Part shown: one piece after another, positions 11,658 to 23,429 of the stretch | Layout: the number at the start of each line of letters is the position of its first letter | How positions within the stretch are numbered: position 1 is the stretch's first letter | Translations under genes and position numbers: made by a program | Notes under the pieces: generated by a model | What the model saw: only the letters and a program-made list of their open reading frames with translations | What the model was told of the DNA's origin: nothing | Databases searched by the model: none | DNA from: Caenorhabditis elegans | Taxonomy: Eukaryota > Nematoda > Chromadorea > Rhabditida > Rhabditidae | Direction of reading: 5' to 3' | Length of the DNA: 64,000 nt | Assembly (NCBI RefSeq): GCF_000002985.6 | Contig: NC_003283.11 | Coordinates: 13,206,001-13,270,000 of the forward strand

Positions 11658-13814
11658 CATAGAGTTCGGAAAAATATAAAATGTTGGTGATTATTCAAAA
11701 TAAATTTTGAAAAATTAAACAAGAAGTTTTAAATTTGATTAAAAATAAGTCCACGGTTGAACATGCTTTTACATAGCACCCATATATTCGAAAATGGTAC
11801 AACTGATTGGAAACGCGTGTAGCCCTGGTTGAGTTACAATAAAAAAGCGATAAATGTGTATGAAATTGCGAGTTTAAATAAATTTCTTTAAAAAATTATG
11901 AGTGCAGCGCACTCAGACTGTCCCAACTCGAATTGACATCTGGAAATTGTGGCACTAGGTGTTTTCAGCGCAAAACTCTAATGACGTCCAACTCTCAGAA
12001 CGAGCGCCACGGCTAGCAGAAGTCAAACTAAGTAATCATATTCGGCTTCTAAATTTGGATGGATCCCAAAACCAAAGAGGACGGAAAATAGAACTACAGT
12101 GAAACACATATCTGCAGCCTTCAATTTATGCATCTCGATGAGGCATCGTAAATCCATAGCGAGTCTATAATTGAATGCATCGCTGAATGGAGTGAATCGT
12201 AAAATATAGACCGCCAGTGCAAACCGTCAGCATTAAGTGGTCTGAATGGTTTTCTTATACAGAATTATAGCTGAAAATCCCTTGCTCCTCAAGTAGTTTC
12301 AGAAAAAAAGATTAAAGTATATGTTTGTTCTTCTTTTTAACAAAAAAAACACACATTTCAGTCCCTTGCCAATTGTCGTTGTCGTTGAGCTTTTGGGTGA
12401 AAAACATCTTTTAAAGTTGCACAACTATAATGAAACAGCTGTATTTTTTGTCTCCCTTTCCTCCTTTCTCAAGACCTCCTCAAAAATTTCCGTGTTCCAT
12501 TTCCCTCGTTCTTCTTCTCTTTCCCTCATCTATTTTTTTTAGTTGGGGGCCCTTTTCTCCTTTTCTCTCGAAACTCAATTTCAGACGTGTTTCTCGTACT
12601 ATTTGGCACGACATCCTCCCTCAACTCAACTGTTCTTCTCTTCTCCTTCTTCTTTGCAACACATGGATGTTTTCAACATTCATCCAGAAAAAAGTTTCTC
12701 CAATCTGTCCATGTCACTCAACATTTCCCTCTATCGTCCTCTTCGTCGTGTTTTTCAGCTTGTGCTCTTCAGATGTGCTTGAAATGTTTTGCGTTCTTCT
12801 TTTGCGTTCAACGTTTAACGAAGAAAAACATTTGCGGATGAGAAAAGAGAAGAAGGAAAAGTTGTATCTGTTTTCCGTATGTTTTCAGAAGTTTCAGATT
12901 TCTCTACTTTCAGAGATCTTTGGTGAAGAAGGACGAATTTTAGAAAAATTGGGTTTTGGGGTTAGAAGAACTGGAGAATGAAGTGATGACAAATTACAAA
13001 AATGACCGAATCACACTACAAACCCATTTTTTGGGAAAAAAAATTATAGTTTTACTTTTTCTCCTTAAAAAATGAGCACGGTCTTACTGGCCAGCGTTCA
13101 GTCGTAGGTGCCTGTCTACTCAGGCGCGCGGAAAGTGCAAATTCAAGCATTTTTTCCAATTTGATGAACAAGAAATTTGAAAATGCTCATATGAACTTGG
13201 GCCGTAAGTTGTCTACTTGGAAAGCTTGGCTTTTGTATTGTTGGGAAAAAATCTGACTATAAATTTGAGAAAAAAAAAGTTGTCCTGAAAGTTCTTCCTA
13301 CATGCTTGTGGAAAACCCCGAAAAATGTGTTCAATGGTTTCTTTTGGGTATGTGTTTTCTGAAAGTATCAACAAGTATTCGTTTATTTGATCACCTTCAC
13401 CACTTCCGCATTGAGCTTCACTACCTTCCAGTCATCTCTGTTCCACAAACATATTCCTATGTATTTATGTGATTATATTATTTTCAACAAAACAGATCTA
13501 TATCAAGATATTATCATTATTCTAAAACGAATAAGATCTGTTGTTGGGATTCTGTAAAGATCTATATTCAGGAAAACGAGTCAAAACGTAGAACAGATTG
13601 ATTTCGGTTCTCACAATTGTCCCTTCGGTCATCCTCATATTTATGTTCTGACAGCTCACGCGTTCCAGAATAAATTTCGTTCACAATTATTATTATTTTA
13701 TATTGTTTTGAATGAACAATATATTTTGCCACTGGCAAATTTCTGAATGAAGGAACACTGAAAACGACGTTTGGATGCAGACGCCTACATCGAATGCTAA
13801 TTGCTATTATTCGG

Positions 13815-13828
13815 CTCTCTCTCTCTCT
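13815..13828 (+). repeat. (CT)7 microsatellite
   Basis: Seven uninterrupted CT units. Confidence 0.8.
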
Positions 13829-14149
13829 CAAAAACCTTCTTCTGCTGAATGATCGCTACGAAGCGAACAATGCGGAATTTGAGATTCTCGGATGTTTTTT
13901 TTGTGACCAGACATTCATTATTTTAAATTCCAAAGATGTTCCAACCTGTGGATTCGTAGAATGTTGTGACGGACACATCTCAAAGATCTTGAATATCTTA
14001 CATCTTGAAACGAAGCTAATCGCCATGTTTTCAGATTTTAGATGTTCCAGAAAATTCGAATGAAAGTTAATCCAACTACCAACTGTTCAAAATTTCAATG
14101 ACATTTTTTCACGGACAATCCCCTCCAAAAATTTCCAATGAATGTTTTG

Positions 14150-14700
14150 ACATAAACGTCACATTGTCTGTTTTTGGCAGATGGTAAACCAAGCAACGTC
14201 ACCAAGAAATGTGCTCGGTAATCCAGCAATTATTGAAAGTGTCAACATTGAAATCTTCGCAATTCTCATGATCCATAAGAGGACAGTAAGAATAAGCTGA
14301 AACAGGAAAACACCAGACACGAGAAGTCTTGTGATTCACAGAATTAGACGGTTTAAAAGTGTTTGCAGAATCTCACGCCTAGACAAAATTCTGGTAAACT
14401 CTGATATGCAAAATTGTTTTCAACACAAACATACACTGATCAAGAAACATTGAATCATTTTCAAGTCGTTCCCGTTAGCCATTTGCGAGCAAGTCCTGAA
14501 AATTTGAAACAACTAAACATTACTTGTTGTTGCCTTTCAAAAAAGTTTTCCATGGCTTCTCAAACTAATGGCTCCTGGAATGCACTCTTCGTAGTTCCAA
14601 GTATGAACTTTCTTGAAATACAGAAACAGATGACTTGCAAAGTTCATGAACACAATTTTAGATGGATTCAACAATGTTTACATTATTTTTGAATGATACT
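14150..14700. other. Exon-like island with signals on both strands
   Basis: Plus reading: a TTGGCAG acceptor before an ATG at 14181, 35 codons with favoured codons, a GTAAGA donor after 14285, then a TTTGCAG acceptor at about 14368 opening a short in-phase exon, and an open frame to a stop at 14692. Minus reading: a TGTTTCAG acceptor before about 14297, a hydrophobic 45-codon frame ending in TGA near 14156, and an ATTTTCAG acceptor near 14498 followed by MANGNDLKMIQCF and a GTATGT donor. The minus acceptors fit the C. elegans consensus better; the plus exons chain in phase better. I cannot decide which strand, if either, is transcribed. It may be a decayed gene. Confidence 0.35.
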
Positions 14701-16133
14701 GTATCTTACCTCAACTAGTAGCTCCGGCACAGTTATCAGGAATAATTAATTAATCTTCATGTACGTTTATCGTGAAACATTAGACTTCCCTAACAACAAG
14801 TAAAGCCTTGAAAGATATTTAAAGACTATACTGTTTTTCTTCACAAATTTTTAATTGAATCCTTTTTTTAACATTGCACTTAAGTTCTTGAATATTTCTC
14901 TAAAATCCAGTTCATTGTGTTTTGATTTCTAGTGATTCTTGTTCCATCCTACAAAGTGTTCATCTTCTTTCAAGAGTTATGCTCACAAAGTCAGAACACA
15001 AATCTTGTACGAGATAAAAAACAAGTTAACAAACTGATAGGGGGAAAATTGTTTCCTCGTCACTCTAATCGTTCCGAATCCTTGCATTACCGTTGATTGA
15101 ATCAGTCATTCGTTTTTTCCTTCCTTTGCAACAACAAGGTATAGTTGAAAAATTGAGCACAGGAAATACGGGGTTCTGGGGGCGGAGTCAGGCACACATC
15201 GAGAACCAATAGAATGTATGCTGAAAGTATTGTACATATATCGCCGCGTAAATGGATAAGTATTGAGAACGGAGAAGGAAGTGAAGAGAACAAGAAGTAT
15301 TCGAAGACGGCGACGATGTCTCGAAAACAAGAATTAAGTGGCGAGATTTCCTAGAATTTCCTCTTTCTTCGCTCTTTTTTCATACACGAACATATATATC
15401 CACTTGCTCTCTCGCTTTCAGCAACCACCCAGGATCTTGATGAAAACAACACATAACTCGAGGAAAAGCATTCAGATAACAAGTGTTGAAAACTGAAAAA
15501 AGTAACAATACATAAATACTAGGAACAAAGTTACGTGCACTTTCAACTCGTAAGTACATATTGATTGTTTGAAAAAGGGATACTGTACCTGTGTTTGATG
15601 AAAAAGATCTAAAGTAATACTGTTTGACACATTAATGTTTCATAGTCTTTTTGAAGCTTACATGATCAGTTCTGCCGATGTTTCCGACTTCTCAATCAAG
15701 CTGTTCAAAATCTAATGCCCTACGTCTTGCCTAGAAAATATTTATGATTAATCATGAAACCTGAAACATGAACTTATTAAATGACGAATAACAAATCCTA
15801 GAATCCCCTCTCAACATCCCCCATGTTCGTATATACATAATAGGAACGAATTGTTGAGTCATTCATTCCGGGTCACTAACAATCTTCGGTGTGAAATTGC
15901 AGCTTTGTGCTGCCACGATTTCTTCCTGGTCGTTTCACGTTCTAAATTTCTGAATCTGAATCACACAGTTGTTTGGGATAGAGTGAGTAGTGTATGTCTC
16001 AAAAGTAATTGCAGTCTGTCACTGGGAGCAGCCTATTGTTTTCTTTTTTCACAAGTTTTCTTTTCTTTCCGAACAATCTTCACATGTGACGTTTAGAGCA
16101 CACTTGACAGGTTTCTGATCTGATAATTCACAA
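14701..16133. other. Intergenic region
   Basis: No supported gene. A pyrimidine-rich CTTTCAG acceptor at about 15420 is followed by 24 open codons on the plus strand, but no partner exon was found. Confidence 0.5.
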
Positions 16134-16139
16134 TTTATT
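16134..16139 (-). promoter_or_regulatory. Candidate poly(A) signal of dmd-10
   Basis: TTTATT on the plus strand is AATAAA on the minus strand, 680 bases after the dmd-10 stop. The 16140-16820 stretch between them is purine-rich on the plus strand and contains no credible gene, consistent with a long 3' UTR. Confidence 0.4.
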
Positions 16140-16821
16140 TTTCACAATTTTTCTTTGCTGAATTATTCATACATACAATATATAAGGAGAAGATGGGAAA
16201 TGACGCATTCTGTTAAGAACTCCGGCTGGTTTGGCAGAAGGACAAGGATGGGTTGGGGAAAGAAAGTGTTGTTTGTTTGAATACTACATAAGATATGTGG
16301 AAAACTGAATTGAAAAGTGGGTGGAAGAATCGAAGATTGAAAGAATATTCTAAAATACAATAAAAAGAAACGGCCAAAAAATAACAGCCAAATATTCACA
16401 GACACGGGGAATCCAGGACACAAATAAATAAGTTTTCGGTATTGGGAAAAACTGAAACACTGGGATAATTAGTAGTTGCTATGGAGATGGTGTGGATGGA
16501 GGTGGTGAAAGATGGGATGAAGGAAAGGATGCACAGGAGGTCGACTTGGAAAGGAAGGAAGAGGTAGATAGATTGTATAAGAAGAGGTGTATGGTATTGG
16601 GGAGAGATGAATGTCATGAGGTAGACATACTATGAGAATAGAAAAGGTCCACAAGGCAAATCACAATGTGCTGAATAATCACAATCGAGGGTAAGATGAA
16701 GTGGTGGGTGGAAACGTGGATAGTTTGAGAGGACGAAAGCGCGGGACAGACAAAAAATGGGATAGTCCTCGAATTGTACAGCAAAAATAAATGTTTAAAA
16801 GATGAAAACACTGAAACCAAA

Positions 16822-19800
16822 TCAAACTGTAATGACATCAATAATACTGTTTGAATTGAGACCATCTGAATCTTCATCTCCACTCTCATCATCTTTTGAT
16901 GGACTTGAAGACATTGACATGCTTGCCTCTTCGAGCATTCTGTACTGATCAAGGATTGTCTTGAGAAGGGCGGCTGCATCGGCATTGCATCCGAGGTTTA
17001 GCAGAGAAGCTTCTGCACTGGGATCCCTGATGTTTAAGAGGGGGAATCCTGACAATCTAAGTGGTAGAGAGGTCATCAGTGGAGATGTTGAGGCGATTGA
17101 TGAAGGAATGCTTGACGTGGGCGTTTGTGTCGTTGGTGAGCAATCAGCTGATGTTGGCATGAACATTGGAATTGATGGCGTGAATGGCATTGATGGGCTA
17201 CAGGACGAAGCATCCGATGATGTAGGAGATGATAGCAATGGCTGTGGAGATGTGTTGATAGAACCATCTGAGAATATAAGAGTTTACTCTTTGTTGAGAT
17301 CAAAACTGGACTTACAAAGCAATGAGTTCAATGCATTGAGACTGATTTGATTGCTTGGAAACATAGTTGATGTGATACTATTTTTGGCGAAAGTCAGCAA
17401 TGTATCCTTTCTTTGGCGGCGACGAATCTTGATTTGATCTGCCATGAGCTTCTGGCGTTCGGATACAACAGCACACTGAAAGTATTGGAGTTTGAATTTA
17501 TTGTTTCTGCTTATTATTTTGTTTTGACTACTGATTATGAGTACAATTTTGAGAACAATTTCTAAATACAATATTTCCTTTAAAAAAAAGTGCATGAAAT
17601 AAAGTAATGTCTAGATCAGTACAATTAAATTTTTTTTGCCGACTTTACACATGCTTCCTTCCTCACTTATCTCAGTGACGCTAGAAGAAAAACAACCAAA
17701 AACTTCTGAGACGTCTGAAGAAGAGGGAACATGTGAGAGCGGGAGAGGTCATCACACACAATCTAATCCTCGTTTCTCATCGAGAGAGAGAGGACCCCTA
17801 GCTTCAAATGTCGAAAACATCAAAAAGTGTTTATGTTCCGTGAATGTCAAGCAGACGATGGCTGATCAAACTTAGAGTTACATGTTGAATGTACACATTG
17901 GTACAGTGTTTCCGGGACTTCATGTTTCTGGAATTGGAAACATACTACAGTAAGACCTGGACCCTATTGTGCACATATGTAGATATTGTTACAAGCTATT
18001 TTGTTACAGTCTTAGGTACATCACTGAAAGCACTTTAGAACAATGTTCAAATTCTGAAATACCGAATCGACTTAACAATTACCTAACTTTCTATATCAGA
18101 AAACAAGGAAAATGTGCGAAGATTATTTGGTGTTCTTTGTATGGCCTTCTGGATAATTTGCCATGTACTTTTTGTTTTTCTCGCCTTCTTCTTTTGCCGG
18201 CTCATAGAGAGCCAAAGTCTTGATGACGGTTCTAGATTCAAACACCTTTTCGAGAAGTTGTGTATGTGTGGTATTGAATTCAGACGGTGCATAAATGCTC
18301 CAATTAAGAAGCATGTTCAAAACATGATACTTTGTTCGAATTGAACAGCTGAGGTTTTCTGTGATATTATTCAAGAAATAAACGAATGGTATAGGGAAGT
18401 ACATAATCAGCTGTTGAAAAGTCTTGTTTTTGTTGAAATAGTAAAGTGAAAAGAAAAATTTCCAGAAATAAAAAATTTAACTTTAGAGAAAACGGAGACG
18501 TACATGCGATAAACAATTTAGTGTTGAAAATCAGGCTGACGGCTTCTAATGAATCAAGTTTCCTGGACAATTTTTTTTCTGTTTACTCATTTGGAACGGA
18601 AAAAGTTGGCAAAAATGTTGATGATTCGTATATTTTTCTCCTACATTTCATAGCATAAACCTTCTGTTCTTCTAGCAAATGGTCAGCTGAGCAACAAAAC
18701 ATGCTTGCAATTTACGAGTTCTCTCCGTGGCCTCCCCTACACACTTTTTCATGTGTGTTTCTTTTTTTCTTCTAATCCTGGTCAGAGAGCATAGAGAACA
18801 CGCGTCTAGTAGACACGTCTAAAAAGTTTCAGGATTTGACACAAAGATCGCTAAATGTTCTGAGTCATTGATGGCTGGAATGTTGGAGTTTCTGGCTCAC
18901 GTATGTTTTTTTCAACGATGATTAATATAAGTGAACACCGCTGAATAAGACAGCTGTCTGCTGAGCATTGAGCATATAATTTCAATGTTTCAAAATCAAA
19001 TTATCTCAAGTCGTGTTGCGTATATGTCTGGCTTGTCACCACTGATCCACACCGACGTTTCACTCGAAATTACTGGTTTTCAAGTGTCTCTATAGTGTCT
19101 AATTACATACTAAAAATTTGCGTTTTTGGAGTTTTTGAAACCAAAAAGTTGACTGATGTTCACTTGTTCAAATAAAATAATTTCGAAACTCTCTTCCAAT
19201 AAAACATTTTCCTAGATCTCAAAACTTCCTCATCAGTAGTGTTGCTCTTTGTATAAGTAGCAGATTGTGCAAAAGAGCACATACACTCTTTCCTCTTCCC
19301 TTCGTCTAGTAGAAGAAACATCTCATTAGTTTTAATAAGTGAAACATGCGACTATACATCTCATGTCCAAATCTAAAATCCCGTGAGCTTGTTTCAAAAC
19401 AATCTAGAAGCTGGACGACAACGGATGGATAAAGATTGATGATTCAAAATCCTAGATTTCCAGAATAAAATGAACAAAAAAAGGAAAACGGTGTTTTCTA
19501 CTACCACCCCCATCTACACCAGTTCAGAATTACGAAAACACTATTCTCAAATTACACTTCCCTACTCATTTCTGCTTCTTCTACTATTCAAGAGAAACTC
19601 TAGAGGATCGCTTGTTAGAAAATACACATACCTTTGCACACGGGCACTCGCGGAATGGGCAACTTCTGAAATTTTTGCAAAGTTATATTAGGATTTCGGG
19701 GAATAGTATACGCACCTTTTGTGTCCCTTCAGGCGTGATTTACGACCATGCTGACCGCACTTTTGACAGTTTGGAACACGTTCTGAAATATTGATATGAT

Positions 19801-19941
19801 GAAAATCTGTTTTTTTTCAGATATTTAGGTTAGTATACTTGAATATGATGGATTCTCTGGCTCCAGTACAGATTTGATTGCTGACAGTGACAATTCGAAT
19901 GGCTTAGTAAGCGCAGAAGGGTAGAGACCGATTTGTGTCAT
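16822..19941 (-). CDS. dmd-10: DM-domain transcription factor DMD-10
   Basis: Five minus-strand exons join in phase: 19941-19839, 19782-19716, 19665-19632, 17475-17316 and 17267-16822, giving 269 residues. The start ATG lies two bases after a CCTCAG acceptor. The intertwined zinc module of the DM domain spans residues 36-75: C40, C43, H46, H55, C59, C64, C66 and C69, with RLKGHKR in the middle, followed by the basic recognition helix ERQKLMADQIKIRRRQRK (74-91). The domain is split over three exons, with a 2.2-kb intron directly before C69. The C-terminal half is rich in Ser, Pro and Thr, with an acidic tail, and shows no DMA domain. DM proteins bind DNA in the minor groove and often control sexual or neuronal identity. 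The symbol rests on the DM domain plus position next to dmd-11 and odr-3, which I recall as C34D1.1 to C34D1.3. Confidence 0.88.
18123..18410. other. Coding-like island inside the dmd-10 intron
   Basis: Minus strand: a TTTCAACAG acceptor near 18411 precedes an ATG at 18404 and 93 open codons with good codon use (ACC GTC ATC AAG ACT TTG GCT CTC), ending at 18123. Upstream on the same strand, a GTCCAG acceptor and a GTACGT donor near 18570-18510 bracket another open stretch, but the phases I tested do not join the two. Plus strand: a CTATATCAG acceptor before about 18101 opens a frame to 18344 with one strong hydrophobic segment and a cysteine-containing tail. Either strand could carry a nested exon; splicing the minus frame into dmd-10 would truncate its DM domain. 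Unresolved. Confidence 0.4.
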
Positions 19942-22900
19942 AGCTGAGGATGGTATATTTTGCAAAGTTTGGAAAAGGTAGAAGAGAGAGCAAAAAGAGT
20001 TTAAGAAAAATAAAGTAAAAGAAACTGGAAAATGGGGAGAGGGACCCACAATGAGCTCCTCGCAATGAACGGACGAACGTGAGTGCTGGAGGAGGTTGTT
20101 TTTCGAAATAGCGTCGCGGGGAGGTCTCTCACTCTGTTTCTCCTCCCCCTTTTGCTTCTCTCATATCCTACTAGGCCACGCCCACTTTATACTATTTTGA
20201 ATGTTTTGATCTTTATTTGTCGGCTAGTGTGCATGTCTCGTATAATTCAACACTCTTTTCATTTTCAACAAGAGCTGAAAATGGGCGGAGTCGGTGGATT
20301 GAAGAAGTTAAGAGCTAGACGTGGCAGGTAGACAAGGAAAGTCGGAAGAAAAAAACCACCGAAGAGATCCTAGATCAGTTTGTAGCAAAATAATAGAAGA
20401 TTGGAGGATTAACTCAGTCTGGAGCTTGATAAGCAAACCTCATAAGTTTCATCAATTCAGTTACAATTTCATACACAGTGGCCTGGAAAAATAAGCTTGA
20501 ACCTATAAGCATGAGCCTAAAATAAACTGTTAATTTTGGGCCATAATTAATAATTGTTAAACGAAGGAATTTCAGACAGAATTTCAAAAATTGGAATGCA
20601 CTACCGCAATGAAACGGAAACCGCAATGAAACTTGAAACGGAACTCGTGTCTATCTACTTTTTCATTTCTAAAACTTGATATAAATAGAACGTTCAAGAA
20701 AGAAAGTGTTGTTATTCTAAAACCAAGAATAATTTTCTTAGACATTTCTTGGGTGCCCTTTAAAATCAAAACAACTGGATATTCGAGTTGTATATATTCT
20801 TAAATAAGAGATCAAGAGAGTAGTACTGTAGAATGTACTTGCCATACGGATTAGGGGGTGCGAGGCGGCTTGAATATCATGTTTTTGGATTTGACAGATT
20901 GCTAACATCGCCAGACATTTAACTATATATGTTGGTTGATAAGAATACTTGTAAATTCAAAGAAATCTGAGAAAATTGTCAACTTGTGGTATGTGTGTAG
21001 ATGTGATAAGAACACCTTTCAGAGCAGACGCCTGATCTTGATTCGCAGTAGACTTCTTTATGGGCATACTTGAAATTTTGTGTGCAGTTTATTATGTAAT
21101 AATCGGATTGTCTACATAAAAGCGGATTGTTTAAGAGTTTCTGAAACTCGTGATTCAATCATGACTTTGGGATTAATAATGAACCTCGAAGGTTATGGTC
21201 TGAACTTTACAGCTTGAAGTGGTTACTGGGATTACAGAAAACATTTTAAATTAGAGATAAGAATCAAAATTACTTCATATGAAGTATTGAAGTGAGCTTA
21301 TGCAGTTTGTTTCACCTTGAAGTTCAACAAAAACTACAATTAAAAAATCATTTTCATTTCGCTTTAGTCATAATTGTTCTTACATTGAAAGTAAAATATA
21401 CTGTAAAAAAGTAAAATGGAATCAAAAAGAGGACTGTAAATTTTCGTTTTCAAAAATATCAGGGATATCATTTTTATTTTTATTTAACTTTACGTAGACA
21501 TTCTTCAATTCAATTAATTTTAATTTTTAATATTCCACTTTCAAATAAATCTTGCACGTTTTAATCTACTTTCAAACGTCAGAAACTTAATTGAAAGTGT
21601 TCCGAAAAGAAGACCTAAACCCACCATTGACTAATAACATTCTGAAATGAAGTTGTCCATGTTATTTTATTACTTTGTTAACATATTTTTCTTGCGAAAC
21701 CCGTTGAAATTCAGTGTCTCAGCCAATGGTTTCCGTTTCAAAACTTCCGCGAACACCTTGAGTCAATTATTTTTGACAGTGATTCTAATCCATCAAAAAA
21801 TTCGAGAATCTATTAAATTCAAACAAACGTCACTTGAAAGAAAAAAGGCTTTCTTGTTGCCTTTTTCATTCTGTTTGACGGACCGAACGTTCGATACAGC
21901 AGAACACATTTGTATTGTCTTCTCATAATCCATCTATATGAAAAAATGCAATGTCTAGATGAAAAATATCTATCTGGGCGACGATAGATATTTTCTGGAA
22001 AAGTTGAGACTTTTTCCTCTTTTCTTTTTCCGATTTCTTTCACATCCAACTTTATTATGATGATTATATATGAACATTATATTATTCATATATTGTATGA
22101 CCAAACAATTGAAAAGAAAAAGTTTTCTATTTTCTTTACTGCTACGATTGCCACGGCAAACAATATTGAAATCTAAAATCCTGAGAGCATTCAATTCCAG
22201 ATTTGTTTTTCACTGCAAGAAGACGAAACAGGAGGAAAAGAAGAAGAAGGACGTGGTGCTCGCTGCTCAACGGAACACAAAAAGTTGACAAGTTTCCAAA
22301 GTGTTTTTCGAAACATGCAGACTACCAGAAAAAGGAGAACTAGGAGAAGGAAAAACCGAGTTTAGTAGTATACACAGGAAGCGGATTTGGCACCAAAAAC
22401 TTGTCAAACATGTTTTCCATGTTCGGTAGTTTGAAGCCTCAGGCTCTTTTGTTATGAGTTGAAGGACGGAGGTTTCGAATGCTGAAAATGTGAATGAATA
22501 GGGATGGCTATTCACGAAAAACGCTAGTTTTTGACACTGACTTTTGAATGACGACCACCACAATATGTATCCATTCTTCAAGAAACAAAAGGTTGTTAAA
22601 CTTTCTGGTGTCAGTAGGGAGAAACTGTGGGCTGAAGACCTTTTCAAAGAAGGCTGCTTGGAAAAATGTGCATTCAGACTAACTAAAACTCCCTCAATTA
22701 CATTATGTCTTGCAAAAAATTTAGCAAAAAGTTTAGCAAAAAAATCAGATCTGGTTCCGAAAACCAGTAGAAATATGAAATAAACAATTTTTGCTCAAAT
22801 ATTATACTACATGACAGTTTTTTGTTTAAAGATTAAAAAAAAACTTTTAAACATGGGAAAATGCTGTTACGTGGGAATTCGCCACAATTGCGTCAGTAAT

Positions 22901-23224
22901 TCTCGTGCGAACCAAGTGTGACGGTCCCACGAATGTTTCAAGATACATAGATGTATTGGGATATTGGGAGCAAATTAACGTCACAAATTGTTTCATACCA
23001 AAGCCTAATTTTTCTAGGTTTTTACTCAATACATAACTACATAACCTAAGTCTGGGTGATACAGCTAACAATTCCGGAGTAACATTTCTACCGTACCCTA
23101 ATATGCCTGAACTACAACTAGTACGAACGTTGGATCTAAAGTGTAAGTAGCCACTGATCTAAAGTGTAAGTAGTCCGTTACTCATTTCAAGAAGTGAACA
23201 TGCGGAAATGATCCATTTAGGTTT

Positions 23225-23429
23225 TAGGGTTAGCAAACCGGACATTTGGTTCATAAAAAAAGGTGATTTTTCGAGTTTCACGTGTTTCCCGTGTTGTAAA
23301 AAGTCAAAAATTATGGAAACCCATAACAGAATTATTGAAACGCCCCTGCAACACCGAATAAAACAGACACCGGATTCGTCAGAACTCAGAAATACCGGAC
23401 GTAAGGTTTAGTCCGGTTTGCCAGCCCTA
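23225..23429. mobile_element. Miniature inverted-repeat element, TA-flanked (mariner-like)
   Basis: The left end TAGGGTTAGCAAACCGGAC and the reverse complement of the right end (TAGGGCTGGCAAACCGGAC) match at 17 of 19 positions. Both ends abut TA, the duplication expected for Tc1/mariner insertion. The interior (about 165 bp) encodes nothing, so the element is non-autonomous. Confidence 0.65.

Larger units (their letters stand above)
7449..14149. other. Long intergenic region
   Basis: Mostly AT-rich sequence without a multi-exon frame I can support. It holds a short inverted repeat at 8122-8174, a possible small peptide gene at 11532, a GC-richer stretch near 8850-8960 (GCAGCAGTAGCAG-type triplets), and a pyrimidine-rich tract at 12430-12800 that creates a long but uninformative open frame. 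Confidence 0.5.

Noticed and set aside
12430..12981. 183-codon open frame on the plus strand
   Set aside because: It runs through a C/T-rich tract that contains few A residues and so few stops. Composition (S, P, F, L, C) is low-complexity, overlapping frames are equally open, and there is no splice or family support.
16163..16654. Several overlapping minus-strand frames after dmd-10
   Set aside because: They lie in the predicted dmd-10 3' UTR, where the plus strand is purine-rich; frames overlap each other and look like low complexity.
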